From positions 1,488,001 through 1,552,000 of the forward strand of contig JARKIF010000009.1 of the NCBI GenBank assembly GCA_029378245.1: a stretch of DNA of 64,000 nucleotides, read 5' to 3'. The number at the start of each line of letters is the position of its first letter. The stretch's first letter is position 1. The DNA comes from Roridomyces roridus (Eukaryota > Basidiomycota > Agaricomycetes > Agaricales > Mycenaceae). The notes under the pieces are model-generated. The model was not told the DNA's origin, made no database searches, and was given only the letters and a program-made list of their open reading frames with translations. This document shows positions 25,097 through 37,240 of this stretch, in pieces. The position numbers and the translations under genes are program-made.

Positions 25097-25968
25097 ATGT
25101 CTAGACCTCTTCAGACTACGCGTCCGATGCCCCGGCTGTTCCTCATCCGCCACGGGGAAACTGAGTGGTCCTTGAACGGAAGACACACTGGTCGATCCGA
25201 TATCCCCCTCACTGCTCGCGGTGAAGAGCAGATCAAGGCAAAGGCAGAAGTTCTGGTCGGCGACGGGAGTGCGTCCCTCGTCTTATCGCGCCCATCTCGA
25301 TTAACCTTCGACGGTAGAACTGCTTGACCCCAAGAATCTCTGCACCGTCTTTGTGTCTCCTCGGCAGCGTGCTCACAAGACCTTCCACCTCCTCTTCAGT
25401 ACTGGCTCCCGCGTTTCGCAAACCTATCTGACCTGGAACTTGCAGACAACGTCGAGACGCCCCACCACTTGCTCACCGAGGAATGCCGAGAATGGGACTA
25501 TGGTGACTACGAGGGCCTTCTCTCTTCTGAAATCAAGGCTTTGAATTCCACCTGGTCCATCTGGAAAGATATGTCCTACCATTGAAGATTGATTTTCGCT
25601 GATACACCGTGCAAATGGCTGTCCTGGTGGGGAGAGCGTGCAAGAGATGGAAGCTCGTGTCGACAGCATCATCGCCAAGGTTCGCGAATACCACAGGAAA
25701 TACAAGGAAGAAGGCCTCAACACCAGAGATGTTGTCATTGTCGCGCACGGGTGCGTCCCGCTATCTTTCACCATACTGGGCTTGCTTAATGCTCTCATCT
25801 AGACACTTTAGCCGTGTGTTCATTAGTCGTTGGATCAACTTCCCACTCTGCCTGGGCACGCACTTCAACGTCGAGCCAGGAGGAATCGCCTACTTGGGAT
25901 ACAATCACAACTCACTCGAAGAGCCAGCGTTAAATGGGCTCAACTTGTTTGCTACGCTCACTGAATAG
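25097..25968 (+). CDS. Histidine phosphatase (phosphoglycerate-mutase superfamily)
   Basis: Soluble phosphatase of the branch-1 His phosphatase fold. The RHG motif LFLIRHGETEWSLNGRHTGR provides the phosphorylated His, and the second conserved segment is FVSPRQRAHKTFHLL. TEECREWDYGDYEGLL and VVIVAHG-HFSRVFISRW supply the other active-site His/Arg. Fungal relatives are annotated as sedoheptulose-1,7-bisphosphatase or generic PGM proteins; which applies is undecided. The intron of 47 bases after HLLF carries a CTGAC branch site. The intron at 25569-25614 is odd: joining IWKD to GCPGGES leaves ends AT...AA with no AG near by. It is divergent from Vps18 with 153 bases between starts. Confidence 0.82.
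25569..25614 (+). other. Intron with apparent AT...AA ends
   Basis: The family reads WKDGCPGGES across this point. The exon breaks as AAAG|ATATGT and resumes as GTGCAA|ATGGC, giving a 46-base intron of normal size with a CTGAT branch-like motif. Shifting the borders by one or two bases gives no GT or AG. Both terminal bases look like G-to-A versions of GTATGT and CAG. Confidence 0.5.
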
Positions 25969-26313
25969 CGAGTCGGGTAAATCCTCACTTCCCGTACTCG
26001 CCCTGTGTCTACCTGCCAGAGAAGCCATTTACATAGAATCGTGTATATTACCTTTTTACCGTGTTCGCGAGGCGAGAAGAATAAGCTCGGTAGCAGCATG
26101 GTGACAGTTACTACCTGAATTATTTGAACTTTCTTCTCGACCTTGTCCTCGACTCTGCGATCCTTAATAGAATGGGATTGGGATTGCCTGACTCTCAATT
26201 TTGTCCATTCGACCCGTCCTGTCGCCGACTCGCCGGAAGACGGAAACTTCCAAAACTTCCAAAACAGGAAACAATCGTCTTCCAACGCGTGGACCATTTT
26301 CTCGACGCGGTCA
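25969..26313. other. 345-base intergenic region upstream of the coiled-coil gene
   Basis: No conserved frame. A frame from 26143 runs in phase into the coiled-coil gene, but its first ~57 residues look like untranslated leader. The direct repeat CTTCCAAAA occurs twice near 26247-26268. Confidence 0.35.
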
Positions 26314-29300
26314 ATGGCCGCCACGACCGTCGACCCTACCAGTGTCCCCGTCACTGAAGAGCCGGAATTCAGCCCTCCCTCCGACTCGACGCCTCATGCT
26401 GAACACGAGGCTCCAGCAGATGATGACCTGACATTGGCTGATCTCTCAAATAACCCGCCTGCAGATAGCGAGGGTACCAGCGAGCCCGCAGCTGTCCCTA
26501 CAGAATCCGACCCGACTCCACAACCACAAGAGTCAGTCGCCGCCGAGTCGCTGGAGAAAAGAACGACCACCGAGGCAAAGCCTTCTTCTACTGCCAAATC
26601 AGCCAGTGCGAAGCCCAACGGTAGCTCGGTCAAGAAGGTTGGAACAACATTCCAATATTCGATGTCTCTTGAATTATCGTTTGCGAGCAGATACTCAGTG
26701 CCGGTACTTTTGGTGGAGTAGGCAAGGCTGCTCCCGTCAAACCGACGACCTCCACTACTACCGCGAAGCCAGCCGCCGCGCCTCTCAAGAAATCTACTTC
26801 TGCTCCGCCCACGAAGCCCACCATGTCCTCTACTAAACCTGCTGCCACTGCAGCCCCCGCGCGTCGCGCATCCCTTGCACCCACGAAACCCACCGCGCCC
26901 CCCATTTCAAAGCCAACGCTTTCTTCTTCGTCAAGTTCCAAACCCACGACTGCATCCTCGACAGCTACCGCTCGGGGCGCTGTCACGTCGCCCGTTGGCA
27001 ATGGTAAACCCGCAGCGGCGGTGGCACCTTCTCGCCCCCGTGCTTCCGTTTCGGAGGGCGTTAAACGCGCTCCTTTAGCCTCAAGGCAGAGCCTGGCTTC
27101 CTCCGCAAGTAAACCGTCCGTTGCGGCACCTTCCAAAACCGCCACTTCGAGGACCACAGTGACGAAACCTGCCACGGGAACCCGCACCTCTGCGTCCATC
27201 ACGTCTATCAAAGAGGCGCAAGAGGATACCAAGGCACTGGAAGAGCTGCAGACCAAGGTATGGACCGGCATCATCGACGGAGCCGTGTTGACCGTGTACA
27301 TAGCTCCGGGAAGCCACTGAGTCTCTGGCGGCCAAGACAGAGGCTGCAACGGAACTCGAGAGTCAAATTGAGACTCTCAAGGCATCTCTCGCTTCAGCAT
27401 TAACTGATGTCGAGACGAAACAATCCGTGACGGCGGAGCTGACGGAGGCCAAGGCAGCGTCGGAGCAGCAGCTAGCAGAGGCTACTGAGGCGTTGGCCAA
27501 ATTCAAGTCCGATCATGAAGATGGGGCTTCGCAATTACAGGCCATCCAGGATGACGTGCGTGTCAAAATTGTGCACCCTTCCTAATCTAACCCATATGTT
27601 TACAGCTTGCAGCGGCCAAAACTGCCACTGTTACCCAGAAGGAGTTGATCGAGACCCTCCAGTCCCAGATTCAGACGCTCGAGGCCGAAGTAACGGCGTC
27701 GAAGGAGAGCCTCGAGTCCTTCCGGGCCGCCAACTCGAATGCGGATGAAGCAGCCGTCGCGGCTGCTGTGGAGCATGAAGCCTTAATCAAGGCGCAGGCG
27801 GACTTTAGTCAAATCTCGGTAGAGATAGAAGCGCTAAAGACCGCGCATGCCCAGGCGCTGGAGGAGGTCCAGGCAAAAGTCGAGGCCGCGGAAGGCAGGG
27901 CAGCGCTTGCTGAGAGCTTGGAGGCCCAGCTGGCGGCGCTGCGGGCTGAGAAGGAGGAAGCAGTGGCAAAGCTTTCAGAGTTCGAGGTCGAGGTGCTCGA
28001 GCTCAAGGAAAGCCAAGAGACTGCTGAGGAGGAGCGTGCCAAGACGGCGGCCCAGATAGCGACCCTTGAGCAGCAGCTGTCCGAAGCTCTGGTTGCGGCT
28101 CAAAAGGCCAACGATGACGCCCTGGCGAAGGAAGGTGAATACACCTCGCAAGCTGATGCAACCAAAGCATCACACACAACTGAGCTCGCCACGCTTTCTG
28201 AGGCGCATGCCGCCGCCACATCGCAATTGGAAGCACTCAAGGCTGAGTTGGAGGCCGCCGTCGCTGCCCACAGTGCCGCTGGAGAAGAACATGCACGGGC
28301 ACTTGGTGAAGCCGAGGAGGGGCATTCGCGAAAGCAGGCTGAACTTACGGAAGAAATGAAGAGGATCGCGACTGAACTGGAGGTGTGAACTCTACTTTAT
28401 GCCACGAGATCCCGGCCGACTCCGATAATTTACAGGGTCAAGAGGCTCAATATAACGCCAAGGTGGACGCCGTGAAAGTCGAGCACGCTCAGTTACTACA
28501 AGAAGCTTTCGAACGCGCAAAGGTGAATTACTAGACTTTTCAAATGAAAGTATGCGAGTCTAATCTGCTTTCAAGGCGGAGGCTAGCGACCTTCACCAGC
28601 AAGACCTCCAGGCTCTACGGGCGACGGGCACTTCGACCATTGATCAAGTTCGCGCGGCGCATGAAGCCGCTCTCGCGGATCTCCAAGCGGACCATGCTTC
28701 CATTATTGAGAGCACCGTTGGCGACCTCGAGAAGCAGATCAGCAAACTGAACCTCGAGCTGAGGGCAACTCAGGACGACCTCATCAAGGCCAAGACCAAC
28801 CTAGAACTCGCGCGTTCCGAAGTGGAGAACCTCACCACTCAGCGCGACGAAGCACGGGCGGCCCTTGCGGGTGCCCCCGACGTTTCACCTCAGCATGCTG
28901 AAGAGGTTTCTCGTCTTAGCAGCGAGCTGGCTGTCACCAAGGACGATCTTCAGGCGGTTTCCGAGATGCTCGATCTCACGAAAGCCTCGCTCCAAGAGAT
29001 GTCTCACAATCACACCGTTGAGCTTGAGGAAGCTGCTAAAGGTCGCGCCGAGGAGGTCACGAAAATTCGCGCCCGTACATGATGAAGAGATCACAGGTCT
29101 TGCAGGACACAAGTCTGAGCTCTTGTTCAAGTTGTCTGACCTCGAGGGGGAGCTTGCCACGCTCAAGGCTGCCATGGCGGCGGATGCGGCCCCGAAAAGC
29201 AATGGCAACGGGGCTGCGGCCCCTCCTCAGTCGCCTGGCATTTCCAAGGAGGAACTGCAACGGATGCACGAGGCGCATAATCTCAGGTTGGGCGACATGC

Positions 29301-29552
29301 AGGCTGAACACGAGAAAGCTCTCAAGGCTCTCCGGGAGGAACTGGCGATGTCGGAGAGCAAGGTGGGAGAGCTGACAGCCGAGGTGGATAGGAAATCTAT
29401 GGAGATCAAGTATCTCGAGGACGACCAGGAGGAGAACCAAACCAAGATTGAGAGGCAAGTGTCCATCAGTCAGCATTCCGTGTGTGTACTCATCGTGCTT
29501 CTCCAGATTGCAGGAGGATTTGGACGCGGCGAAGGCTGAATCCTCTGCGTGA
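26314..29552 (+). CDS. Long coiled-coil protein with disordered basic N-terminus
   Basis: About 1,000 residues. From MAATTVDPTSVPVTEEPE an acidic, then Ala/Pro/Ser/Thr/Lys-rich disordered region runs for ~300 residues (repeated KPAAA and ASLAPTKPTAPP-like stretches). After ITSIKEAQEDTKALEELQTK, the rest is almost continuous heptads rich in Glu, Ala and Leu (for instance LETLQSQIQTLEAEVTASKE), interrupted only by SNGNGAAAPPQS. It ends RLQEDLDAAKAESSA. The shape fits a cytoskeletal or spindle/Golgi scaffold; no specific family is recognised. The last intron (29455-29506) has a GCAAGT donor. The C run at 29072-29074 seems one base too long: without it, KIRA-VHDEEITGLAGHKSE reads through. Confidence 0.75.
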
Positions 29553-29870
29553 TATGTTGTTCTGATTGTTTTTTAAACCTACACACCATCTGGATTGATT
29601 GCTTTCCGTATTTACCCGCACATCCATACCCGTTTTAATCCATGCCAAAATTACCGCTCGAGTACACAGCCGGTACCTAGCGCACGCAGCGGAGAGTGCA
29701 TTGCGGCCGTAAAAGTTGAAGACAAGTGCTGTCATCTCCTTTAGGACAGCAACAACTTTTGGGGTCTAATCAGACCAGTTGTTTCTTACCACCTCCACTC
29801 GCTCGCCCGGCGGCTTCCTTTAATCTCTTTTCTTTGCACTCTCACCGTTTCCTTCCTTCCTTCACACTCA
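29553..29870. other. 318-base intergenic region upstream of YHM2
   Basis: Holds the end of the coiled-coil gene's transcript and the YHM2 promoter. The 60 bases before the start are pyrimidine-rich (CTCTTTTCTTTGCACTC and CCTTCCTTCC), a common basidiomycete core-promoter feature. No gene seen. Confidence 0.4.
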
Positions 29871-31177
29871 ATGGCCATCACCAAGGAACCCGGCCAAAAG
29901 GGCATTAACTGGTCCAACATTGCTGTCGGTTCGTAGGCTGTCGCTGGCGTTTTACTCGTTTCACTCATGTTCTCCAGGCGCGATTATGAACATGGTGCGT
30001 GTCGATCTAGGTGTAGTTGAGCGTGTGCTCAATGCATACGATGTTTAGTTCGTGAGTTGGCTCAAATTTTGCTCTGTTCGACTTCACTGACCATTGACGC
30101 GCAGGAGGTTCGCGTTTTGGCACCCCTAGTCGAGTAGGAAACTCAGTTTCGGACAGGTCACGACTCTCGGTCAACCTCTGGAAGTCATCAAGACCCAGAT
30201 GGCTGCGAACCGCGCGCAGCCCATGGCCGAAGCCTTCAAAACCGTCTGGTCTCGTGGTGGTGTTGCTGGCTTTTACCAGGGACTCATCCCATGGGTGCGT
30301 TACGTGTCCCTTTTCTTTTTTTGTTGCTAAATTCATGTATGCAGGCGTGGATAGAGGCCTCCACTAAGGGCGCCGTGCTCGTGTTCACTGCTTCGGAGGT
30401 TGAGACCAAGACGCTCGGAATGGGTATCAGCCCCGCTGTTTCCGGATTGCTGGGTGGCATGTCTGGCGGTGTTGCGCAGGCATATGCGACCATGGGTTTC
30501 ACTACATGCATGAAGACGGTCGAAATCACGCGCCAGAAGACGGCTGCAACGGGCGCTAAGCCATTATCAACTTGGGCCCTGTTCGCTGATATGTATCGGC
30601 GCGAGGGACTTGCTGGTGTCAACAAGGGTGTCAATGCCGTCGCGGTGCGTCAAATGACCAACTGGGGTTCTCGGTACAGTTTTCATCTTCTCCTCGCACT
30701 CTCAAAAATCTCACTTTGGCGCAGCATGGGCTTTGCGCGTCTTGCAGAGACCGGTCTCCGGAAAGTGCGTGGCTTATCCGAGGCGGACCCGCTCCCTGGT
30801 ACGGACAAAATTATTGCCTCGACTGTTGGTGGTGCATTGGCTACGTGGAATCAGCCCATCGAAGTCGTTCGAGTCGAGGTACGGCTGCTCTCGGGGTGTT
30901 CATTTCGTTTCTTAATGTTTTTAGATGCAATCCATGGCCAAAGGAGCAGCCAACGCCAACCGTCCCGCAAAACTGACAATTCTCAACACGCTAAACTTTA
31001 TCTACAAGGAGAACGGCATCAAGGGCTTGTACCGGGGAGTTACGCCCCGCATCGCGCTTGGGATCTGGCAAACAATCTGCATGGTTTCTTTGACGGATTA
31101 TGTCAAAGTTTGGCAAGTCTTCGAACTTCTACCTTAGTCACAGTTGCTCACTTGTCTCCAGGGTGAAGGGCAAGTAG
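29871..31177 (+). CDS. YHM2: Mitochondrial citrate/oxoglutarate carrier Yhm2
   Basis: Inner-membrane carrier exchanging citrate for 2-oxoglutarate. The protein begins [20 protein letters not shown] and shows [84 protein letters not shown] and [17 protein letters not shown]. These match the Yhm2 subfamily of mitochondrial carriers nearly residue for residue. After ATG-AAC-ATG, residues Phe and Glu each lie alone between introns (see the two microexons). The last intron (31113-31161) has a GCAAGT donor and joins KVW to VKGK. Introns are 49-54 bases. The next gene starts 140 bases downstream on the same strand. Confidence 0.93.
30049..30051 (+). other. YHM2: Three-nucleotide microexon (TTC, Phe) of YHM2
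   Basis: Flanked by introns 29995-30048 (GTGCGT...TTTAG, 54 bases) and 30052-30104 (GTGAGT...GCAG, 53 bases). It supplies the Phe of the invariant NMFEVTTLGQP segment. Both flanking introns are of normal size and all splice signals are canonical. Confidence 0.8.
30105..30107 (+). other. YHM2: Three-nucleotide microexon (GAG, Glu) of YHM2
   Basis: Follows the previous microexon and is itself followed by intron 30108-30156 (GTTCGC...ACAG, 49 bases). It supplies the Glu of FEVTT. All three introns are phase 0. Skipping either microexon would delete one residue of an invariant segment without shifting frame. Confidence 0.78.
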
Positions 31178-31317
31178 ACGGTTTCTTGTTGAGACTTTTT
31201 TTCCTAGATAGACATAAAATATACCTTGATATTCTCCACCGGGTTTCGGAGCGAGATCCGTTGCCACTGGGTCCTGTCAGTTGATTGAGATCTGCAATCC
31301 CTTGCCTTGCGACTACT

Positions 31318-32267
31318 ATGAGCTCGAAACCTTCCACCCTCCTGGCCAGTTACCTGGCTGAACTCAACTCACATCCGCTGAGAACCAAAGTGCATAATCT
31401 GTGCCTCGACGAGACTTGTTTGACACCGATCCCATTGCCAGGCCATTACGAATGCTACTTTGTGCTTTCTCCAAGAAGTAGCTTGTGTCCCCCCCGTCGG
31501 CCTGCCCCGCCTCACTGTTCTCTAGGTGCTCGGGAGTCACATTGCGCGTGTCCCCGCGAAACGTCCCTCCCCGAATGCCCCGATTCTGATGCAATTCCTG
31601 GCCCGGTCTCATGTTGACTCTCGGGCATTCAAGCTCGCGCTGTACGGGTTCTTCGTGTCGGCACCCTTGGGTAACATACTTCTCGTGCTTTGAGGATGCT
31701 CAAACCTTTGTACCGCGCAGGACACGTTCTCGTTGGCGCATTGCAGAAGGCCTTTGCGGGGAAAACATCCACCGGCGGTTCGTAATCTCTCTCTGCCTTA
31801 CCGTGCGCGGGTTACTCATAGAATTCCAGCCAAAATTGCTCAGATTTTGGCCTCCAACTTGCTTGTAGCCCCAATCCAAACGGCGGCGTACCTTGCCTCC
31901 ATGGCTATCATCTCGGGTGCAAAATCATTTGAGGAAATCATCAACACGGTCAAGGTATAATACGCCGAGATTGGATTTCGCACATGTTTATTGACGATTT
32001 GGTAGGCCGGATTCATGGCTGTGATCAGAATACAGTGGATAACCTCCCCGTTGGCACTGACCTTTGCCCAAAAATTCGTCCCCGTACCCCTGTGGACTCC
32101 CTTCTTCAATTTGGTCCAATTTGTCCTCGGTGCGTGGCCCTACTGGTTAGACACAGCGTCAATTGAACATGACGATGATAGGTACGTACTTCAATGCAAG
32201 GGTCAAGCAGTTGCGCGCTGCAGCAGCAAGAAAGGCTGAGAAGGCCAAGGACGAGGGGAAGAATTAA
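31318..32267 (+). CDS. Mpv17/PMP22-family membrane protein
   Basis: Small four-helix protein of peroxisomal or mitochondrial inner membranes. Start MSSKPSTLLASYLAELNSHP. Exons then give AITNATLCFLQEV, LGSHIARVPAKRPSPNAPIL, RAFKLALYGFFVSAPLGHVL, KIAQILASNLLVAPIQTAAY, AGFMAVIRIQWITSPLALTF, KFVPVPLWTPFFNLVQFVLG and TYFNARVKQLRAAAARKAEK. The WTPFFNLVQF block and lysine-rich tail fit PMP22-type members, which favours peroxisomes; this is inference. About 210 residues over seven short exons. No frame break seen. Confidence 0.85.
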
Positions 32268-32392
32268 TCTATTCCATCCCATGTTGTAAGGAAATAGAGC
32301 GAGGAGTAATGGGATCAGTGGGAGCCAAGCAGGATCGTCTTTTCGAATCCAAATATTCGTTCAAGTGGATCACCATGTGTTCTCTAAGAGTA

Positions 32393-35300
32393 CTACACAT
32401 GTATTACAGTTATTGACCCTAAAGCTGGCTCCTCCTTGTAGCGATGTATGACAGTTGAGGCATCTAGCACTTCCGTTTCTATTCGCCAGCCGCTGAGAGC
32501 ATACTGTGCCTGGACAGACCACCCAGATCTTTGGCGCGACTCTGGCAGACTCCATCGGCTTCAAGGTGCCTCTGAATGTGAGCCGACCACTGTAGGACGG
32601 CGGCAAGAGGTCGCTGGGTTCCGATGATTCCGACGTTAACCGGAACACGAAACGTGCTGAGTTTGTCGGCGAGTAGTTTCGTATTGTGAACGGGACGGGG
32701 ATGTGGCAGGGCCTGAGTCAAAGTTAGATATCTCTTTCAAAGTTGATCAACGAGCGTCCGCACCCTTGGGAGAAATCGTGAGACACTGGAACATCCTCTC
32801 GCGCCACCACAGTCGGGTTCATCTCCGCATTCCATTCACTGTGCTGAATGGCTTCCATAACTTCTATCTTCTGGCGCTGCGTCTCGGCATACATGCTACG
32901 CTTCACTTTGGCATTTTCAGCCTCGGTAAGGATATTTTTCAGCGCTCCATGCCCTGCTCCCAGTGTGAGTCCAGATAAGAAGAGATGTCCATAGCGGCCT
33001 TGAGCGGGAATTTTCCAGAATAGGATAATATCAACCGCGTTGGGGCTGTGAAGAGGGAATATAAATGGATAAGATTGCGGAGGTATATGTGGATGAGTGA
33101 GGGCCAGTTGGCGAAACATCAAGTTTTGCCGTCCACTCTGAATGAAATGACGAGTGGCTGCTTGCGTAGATCGGCTGGTTCTCGACTTGGTGAATCGGTG
33201 AGCATGCGGATCGTAGGAAAAGCACGGACTCTTACTTTGGCGATATGACTGCACAGGACGTCTATGGGAGGGGGATTTGAGGTCTCCACGACTCGGCCAA
33301 GTAAAACGTCCTGAAGCTTGCGAGGCACGAAATCAGATGTTTCGGCCGACCCCGTACCATCCGTCCAATGATGTGCACCCAAGAACAAACGAGAGCACTG
33401 CGATGGCGGCAGAGCACCACTAGCGAGGAATAAGCGAGCTGCATCCGAGACACTCGGGTCATGCTTACAATTGAGACTCGTCCAGCGATTCACAACGCCA
33501 CGCAGGGCTCAGAGTGGTCACTTGTTCCAGCTGAACGGAATGCGAGCCAGAAACATTCTCAAGCTCTATGTTGATCAGGAAGTGGTGGCTTGCATCACTG
33601 CACGGTGAAGCGCTGGCTGTGACTTCCACAAGAGGCCGCACATCGTAAGTTTTCGTGAACTTGGTGGAGTGAAAAGAACCCGTGGTGTTCTGCAAAGGGC
33701 TAAGCCTACCGGTAAGCCATCTACAAGAAATTAACTCACCTCACGATACACGAATAAAAGGCACAGTTGTTGTTCCCCAAGTCGATTGGCATGAAGTAAC
33801 ATGGAAACCTCCGAGTTCGCTCCGGATGGTAGCGATGTCAAACCGTCTGGCCCAAAAATGGGGATACAATGCGGCTCCGACACAGTGAGTGAGTTTTTCG
33901 AATGTTGTACCTCGGTTCGGAGGAGGGATCTCGCCATCTAATGCACAATATTAGACGCAACATCAACAGGTGAAGAGAAGAAGATCACCGTCTTCACTCG
34001 ACGCTGGGTTGACCCATAGCTCGTCGTCTGGACCCGCGACCATCCAAAGCTCGTCGACAGCATTGCTTCCGCGGTTGGCGAAAAACAATTGCAGAAGCTT
34101 GGTCTCCCCTTCGCTCAGAACCAGCGGCTGATCGTCGACAAACGTGACCAACAGCTTGTGCGCGGCTTCGACCACTTGGACGTTAAGAAGCACATCAGGA
34201 CCATAGGTTGGATTCTGCCTTTGAGCTGGTGTGCTATGAAGTCTTGGACCTCGACAAGCAAGGGATTCCGTGGTAGGCAGAAGAGAGAGGAAATCGTAGG
34301 CGACGTGGGTTATGGTTAGCGATGCCGGCCGCGAAGATTTGACGCCTATGTGGACTGTGCGGGACTCTCTCGGCCCGAGAGTGATATCGTCCAAAACCTC
34401 TACATCAACGAAAGACGTCGAGGAAGAACCATTCTTCTCCTCCACAACAATCGTTAAATTTGAAAGATTGACCTCCGTGCCAAGTGGGTTTCGTAAAACC
34501 AAATCAACATGGAAAGTTTCTGTGGGAAACATCAGACAAAAATTAACGGATCAATACTTTTGTTACCATCAGCCGAGACTTTGCCGGGTTTGATGAGAGA
34601 CTCTGCGCCGCCACGGCCCTTCCAAAACTTTGTCCAACTCTCTTCACGGCGCTCCCACTCGGCCGCGATATCTCCCTGATTATCTCGAGGAAATCGCAGA
34701 CGAGTCTGCTTTAGCGAACAGAATGTGAAAGGAAGCCTGAGGTCAGACAGCACAAGTTGGTCGCCTGCAGTTGATTTCAAATGCTACGACAAGTGAATAA
34801 AATTGGCACAAGACGGCTCGATTCACTCACGGAAAATGCAACTCGGAAATCATCCAAAAAGACTTTCTCCGGACTGGGGGTTTCCACAGATGCGAATGTA
34901 GGAGGAAGAGGCAGAGTCGAGCCGCGGAGAAGGCCAAGGAAGAACCGAACCGCGCCGACCACGTCACCTGTGGTGTATAAAAGTCGCCCTGGATACACTC
35001 ACGTTATCGCTGGTTCAAGGAGAAAGCTCAAAACATACCTAGAGGGTGTTCAATGCCAGGTATTATAGCGTCAAATCCGTCTACATCCTTGGGCGTTTGA
35101 CCCTCAGAGTCCCAAAAAGATGGTGAGAGCGCCTTCGGAGGTCGCATGTTGTACAACGCGTGGGCTTTCCGAAGGAAGTGCATAGTCAATGGTTTCTGGA
35201 GCGATGTTGATTATTTTGCGGTGAGGATAATCAGGAGACTCACGATCCCGCATTTCTCCAGCCTGTTCGCAGCAGTCAGATACAGCAGTGCTGCGCGCCT

Positions 35301-37020
35301 GGTGGCCAATTTGCGAGCGCTGAGCAAGGCAGCGTGCGCAATTAACAAGGCCGAAGGAGGCTCCTCTGACTATAATCACGTTTGCGGCAGTCCACTGGGC
35401 AAGAACCAACGCACGTTTCCGGCTGCCCAAACTAGCCATCGATCTCCTTCCAGGACGTTACCCGAAAAGTCTGCGCTGTTGATACCGATTTCCCAGCGAA
35501 CAGCGTAAGAGAGTGCACGAAGTTGTGCTTCCGCCGTGGGTTCCGACATCGAGGGGACAAGTGCATTTGCGACATGTAGAGGAATAGTGGGCGAAGGCGA
35601 TAACAAAAGGGGCAACATTTCCTACATCGCGGGTGAGTTCGACTTGTGAGAGGAGTAGAGCGACCTACAGAACCGCCCTTGCCCTCTTTGCGCATCGCCT
35701 CCCATACTGCCACCGCCAACTTGAAATCGCCGAGAATGGTCGCAAACTCGGCCAGTCGACGCTGTTGCGGTGGCGGAGGGAGTCCGGACCCTGCAGAGAC
35801 CAAGGGAGAAGTGGCGAATGAGCTTGCCCGCGAGAGGGATGCGCTGGATGTGTGCGTAGGAGCAGGCGACGGAGAGGGCGAGCCAAACAATCGACGTGTG
35901 GACGAAAACAGTCTTGAAGGAAGACGGCGATTGGAGGAGAACTGTAAGAATTAACAAGTGATTGATCATTCAGAAAAAAAGAGGGTACGTTTTCATTCCA
36001 TTCCACGACACATTTCTCCATCCACGGAATCAAGCTCATGACCAGAAATTCCCGTGCAAATCTGGCCGTTTGTTGGATATCGGTCTCACCCATACGTAGA
36101 GTATTCACTGCAGCTGGGGTGGACGGAGTAGGCGGCACAAGCTGTTGGGTTCAGTTCCGGGGAACCTTGTGATGGGTGAGGGGGAAGTCGAGGAATTAGG
36201 GCTGGAACTGGCACTGGAGGGGGAGGAGGATCGGGGAGAGCGAGGGGAAGAAGATAACTGTGGAGGCCGAATTGCTTCTTCACGGCGTTGAACAATGCCC
36301 CTGCCCTACATACACGGATGAGCAACGCGATCCGTGGCAGAGAAAACGCACCTACTCCTCATCTGACAATAAAGAATTTTTGGGATGTACTATCAGGGTG
36401 TATGTGAGGAAGTTGGGGTCTACCCAGGATGGTAGCTCGATGGCGCGCGAATGAAGCGTGCTTATTGCTTGCAACGGGTTGGGCACCATAGTGGACACGG
36501 CAAGGATGACTATACAACGTCAACCAAGTTGTCGGGATGTCGCGCTCACTCACCGGCGACAGGGTGATTCCAGCCTTCAGCCCGTGAAGGGACGTGGTCG
36601 CCCTCGACACACCGCTTGAGCTCATCCCACCAAGGGGTTCGAAGGGTTTCTTTTTCCCCAAGGTCCTCGAGCCATTTCGAGCAGCGTTTACCGATACGAG
36701 CCCCGATCCAGTCAAGAGTGCGTTCGGCGCGTTGTCCGCTATCTTCTCGACACGCGGCTTCGATCTCAGATAGACTGGAAAATCTCAGACCGAAAGATGA
36801 GTGAGGAACGGAGGTCAGAGAAGTAGTTCGCGTGGTGACTAGGGGATATGAGCGTGAATCCGAGGATAGCTGCAATTCAAGAACCTTGCGGAAATGGCGA
36901 GAAAGACTGGAGAATATGGGGTAGCGGAGGTAAAAGGTTGGCCTTCAAGAGCTGTTCAAGGTCTGGCGAAGACAAGATACATATGTGGGGGCTCAGAGAC
37001 GACGGCAGCGCGGAAGTCAT
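32393..37020 (-). CDS. TRAPPC8/Trs85, TRAPPIII subunit
   Basis: Large subunit that directs the TRAPP Rab exchange factor to autophagy and early Golgi membranes. Start [20 protein letters not shown], then [19 protein letters not shown] after a short intron. The DUF3857-like N-terminal block is [40 protein letters not shown] and [20 protein letters not shown]. The C-terminal ASPM-like beta domains read [60 protein letters not shown] and [20 protein letters not shown], ending SITVIHV. More than fifteen exons. One frame break: the C at 32504 is superfluous between CPGT and [11 protein letters not shown]. About 1,300 residues. Confidence 0.88.
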
Positions 37021-37240
37021 CGCGGTCCACTTGAAATCAGAAATCAATTGATGGTTTGCCAAAGACCACCAAATCAATATCTTCGAAGCGCGTCGTCGAC
37101 GCAAGCCATCGCGGTCCACTCGAGTCAGGAATCCAATTCATACACATGTAAGTTACACACGAAAACAAGACCGTGCCTCAAAGTCCAAATCCATACTTAG
37201 CAGCCTATTTATTATGATGCCTTCATCATTCAGGCACCGT

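Noticed and set aside
26630..27349. 239-residue minus-strand frame inside the coiled-coil gene
   Set aside because: Val/Gly/Ala-rich mirror of the Ala/Pro/Thr-rich sense coding; a composition artefact.
29060..29110. 31-base intron (GTACAT...TTGCAG) in the coiled-coil gene
   Set aside because: It would restore frame, but it is far below the intron sizes here and would remove HDEEITGLAG, which reads as coding coiled coil. One extra C is simpler.
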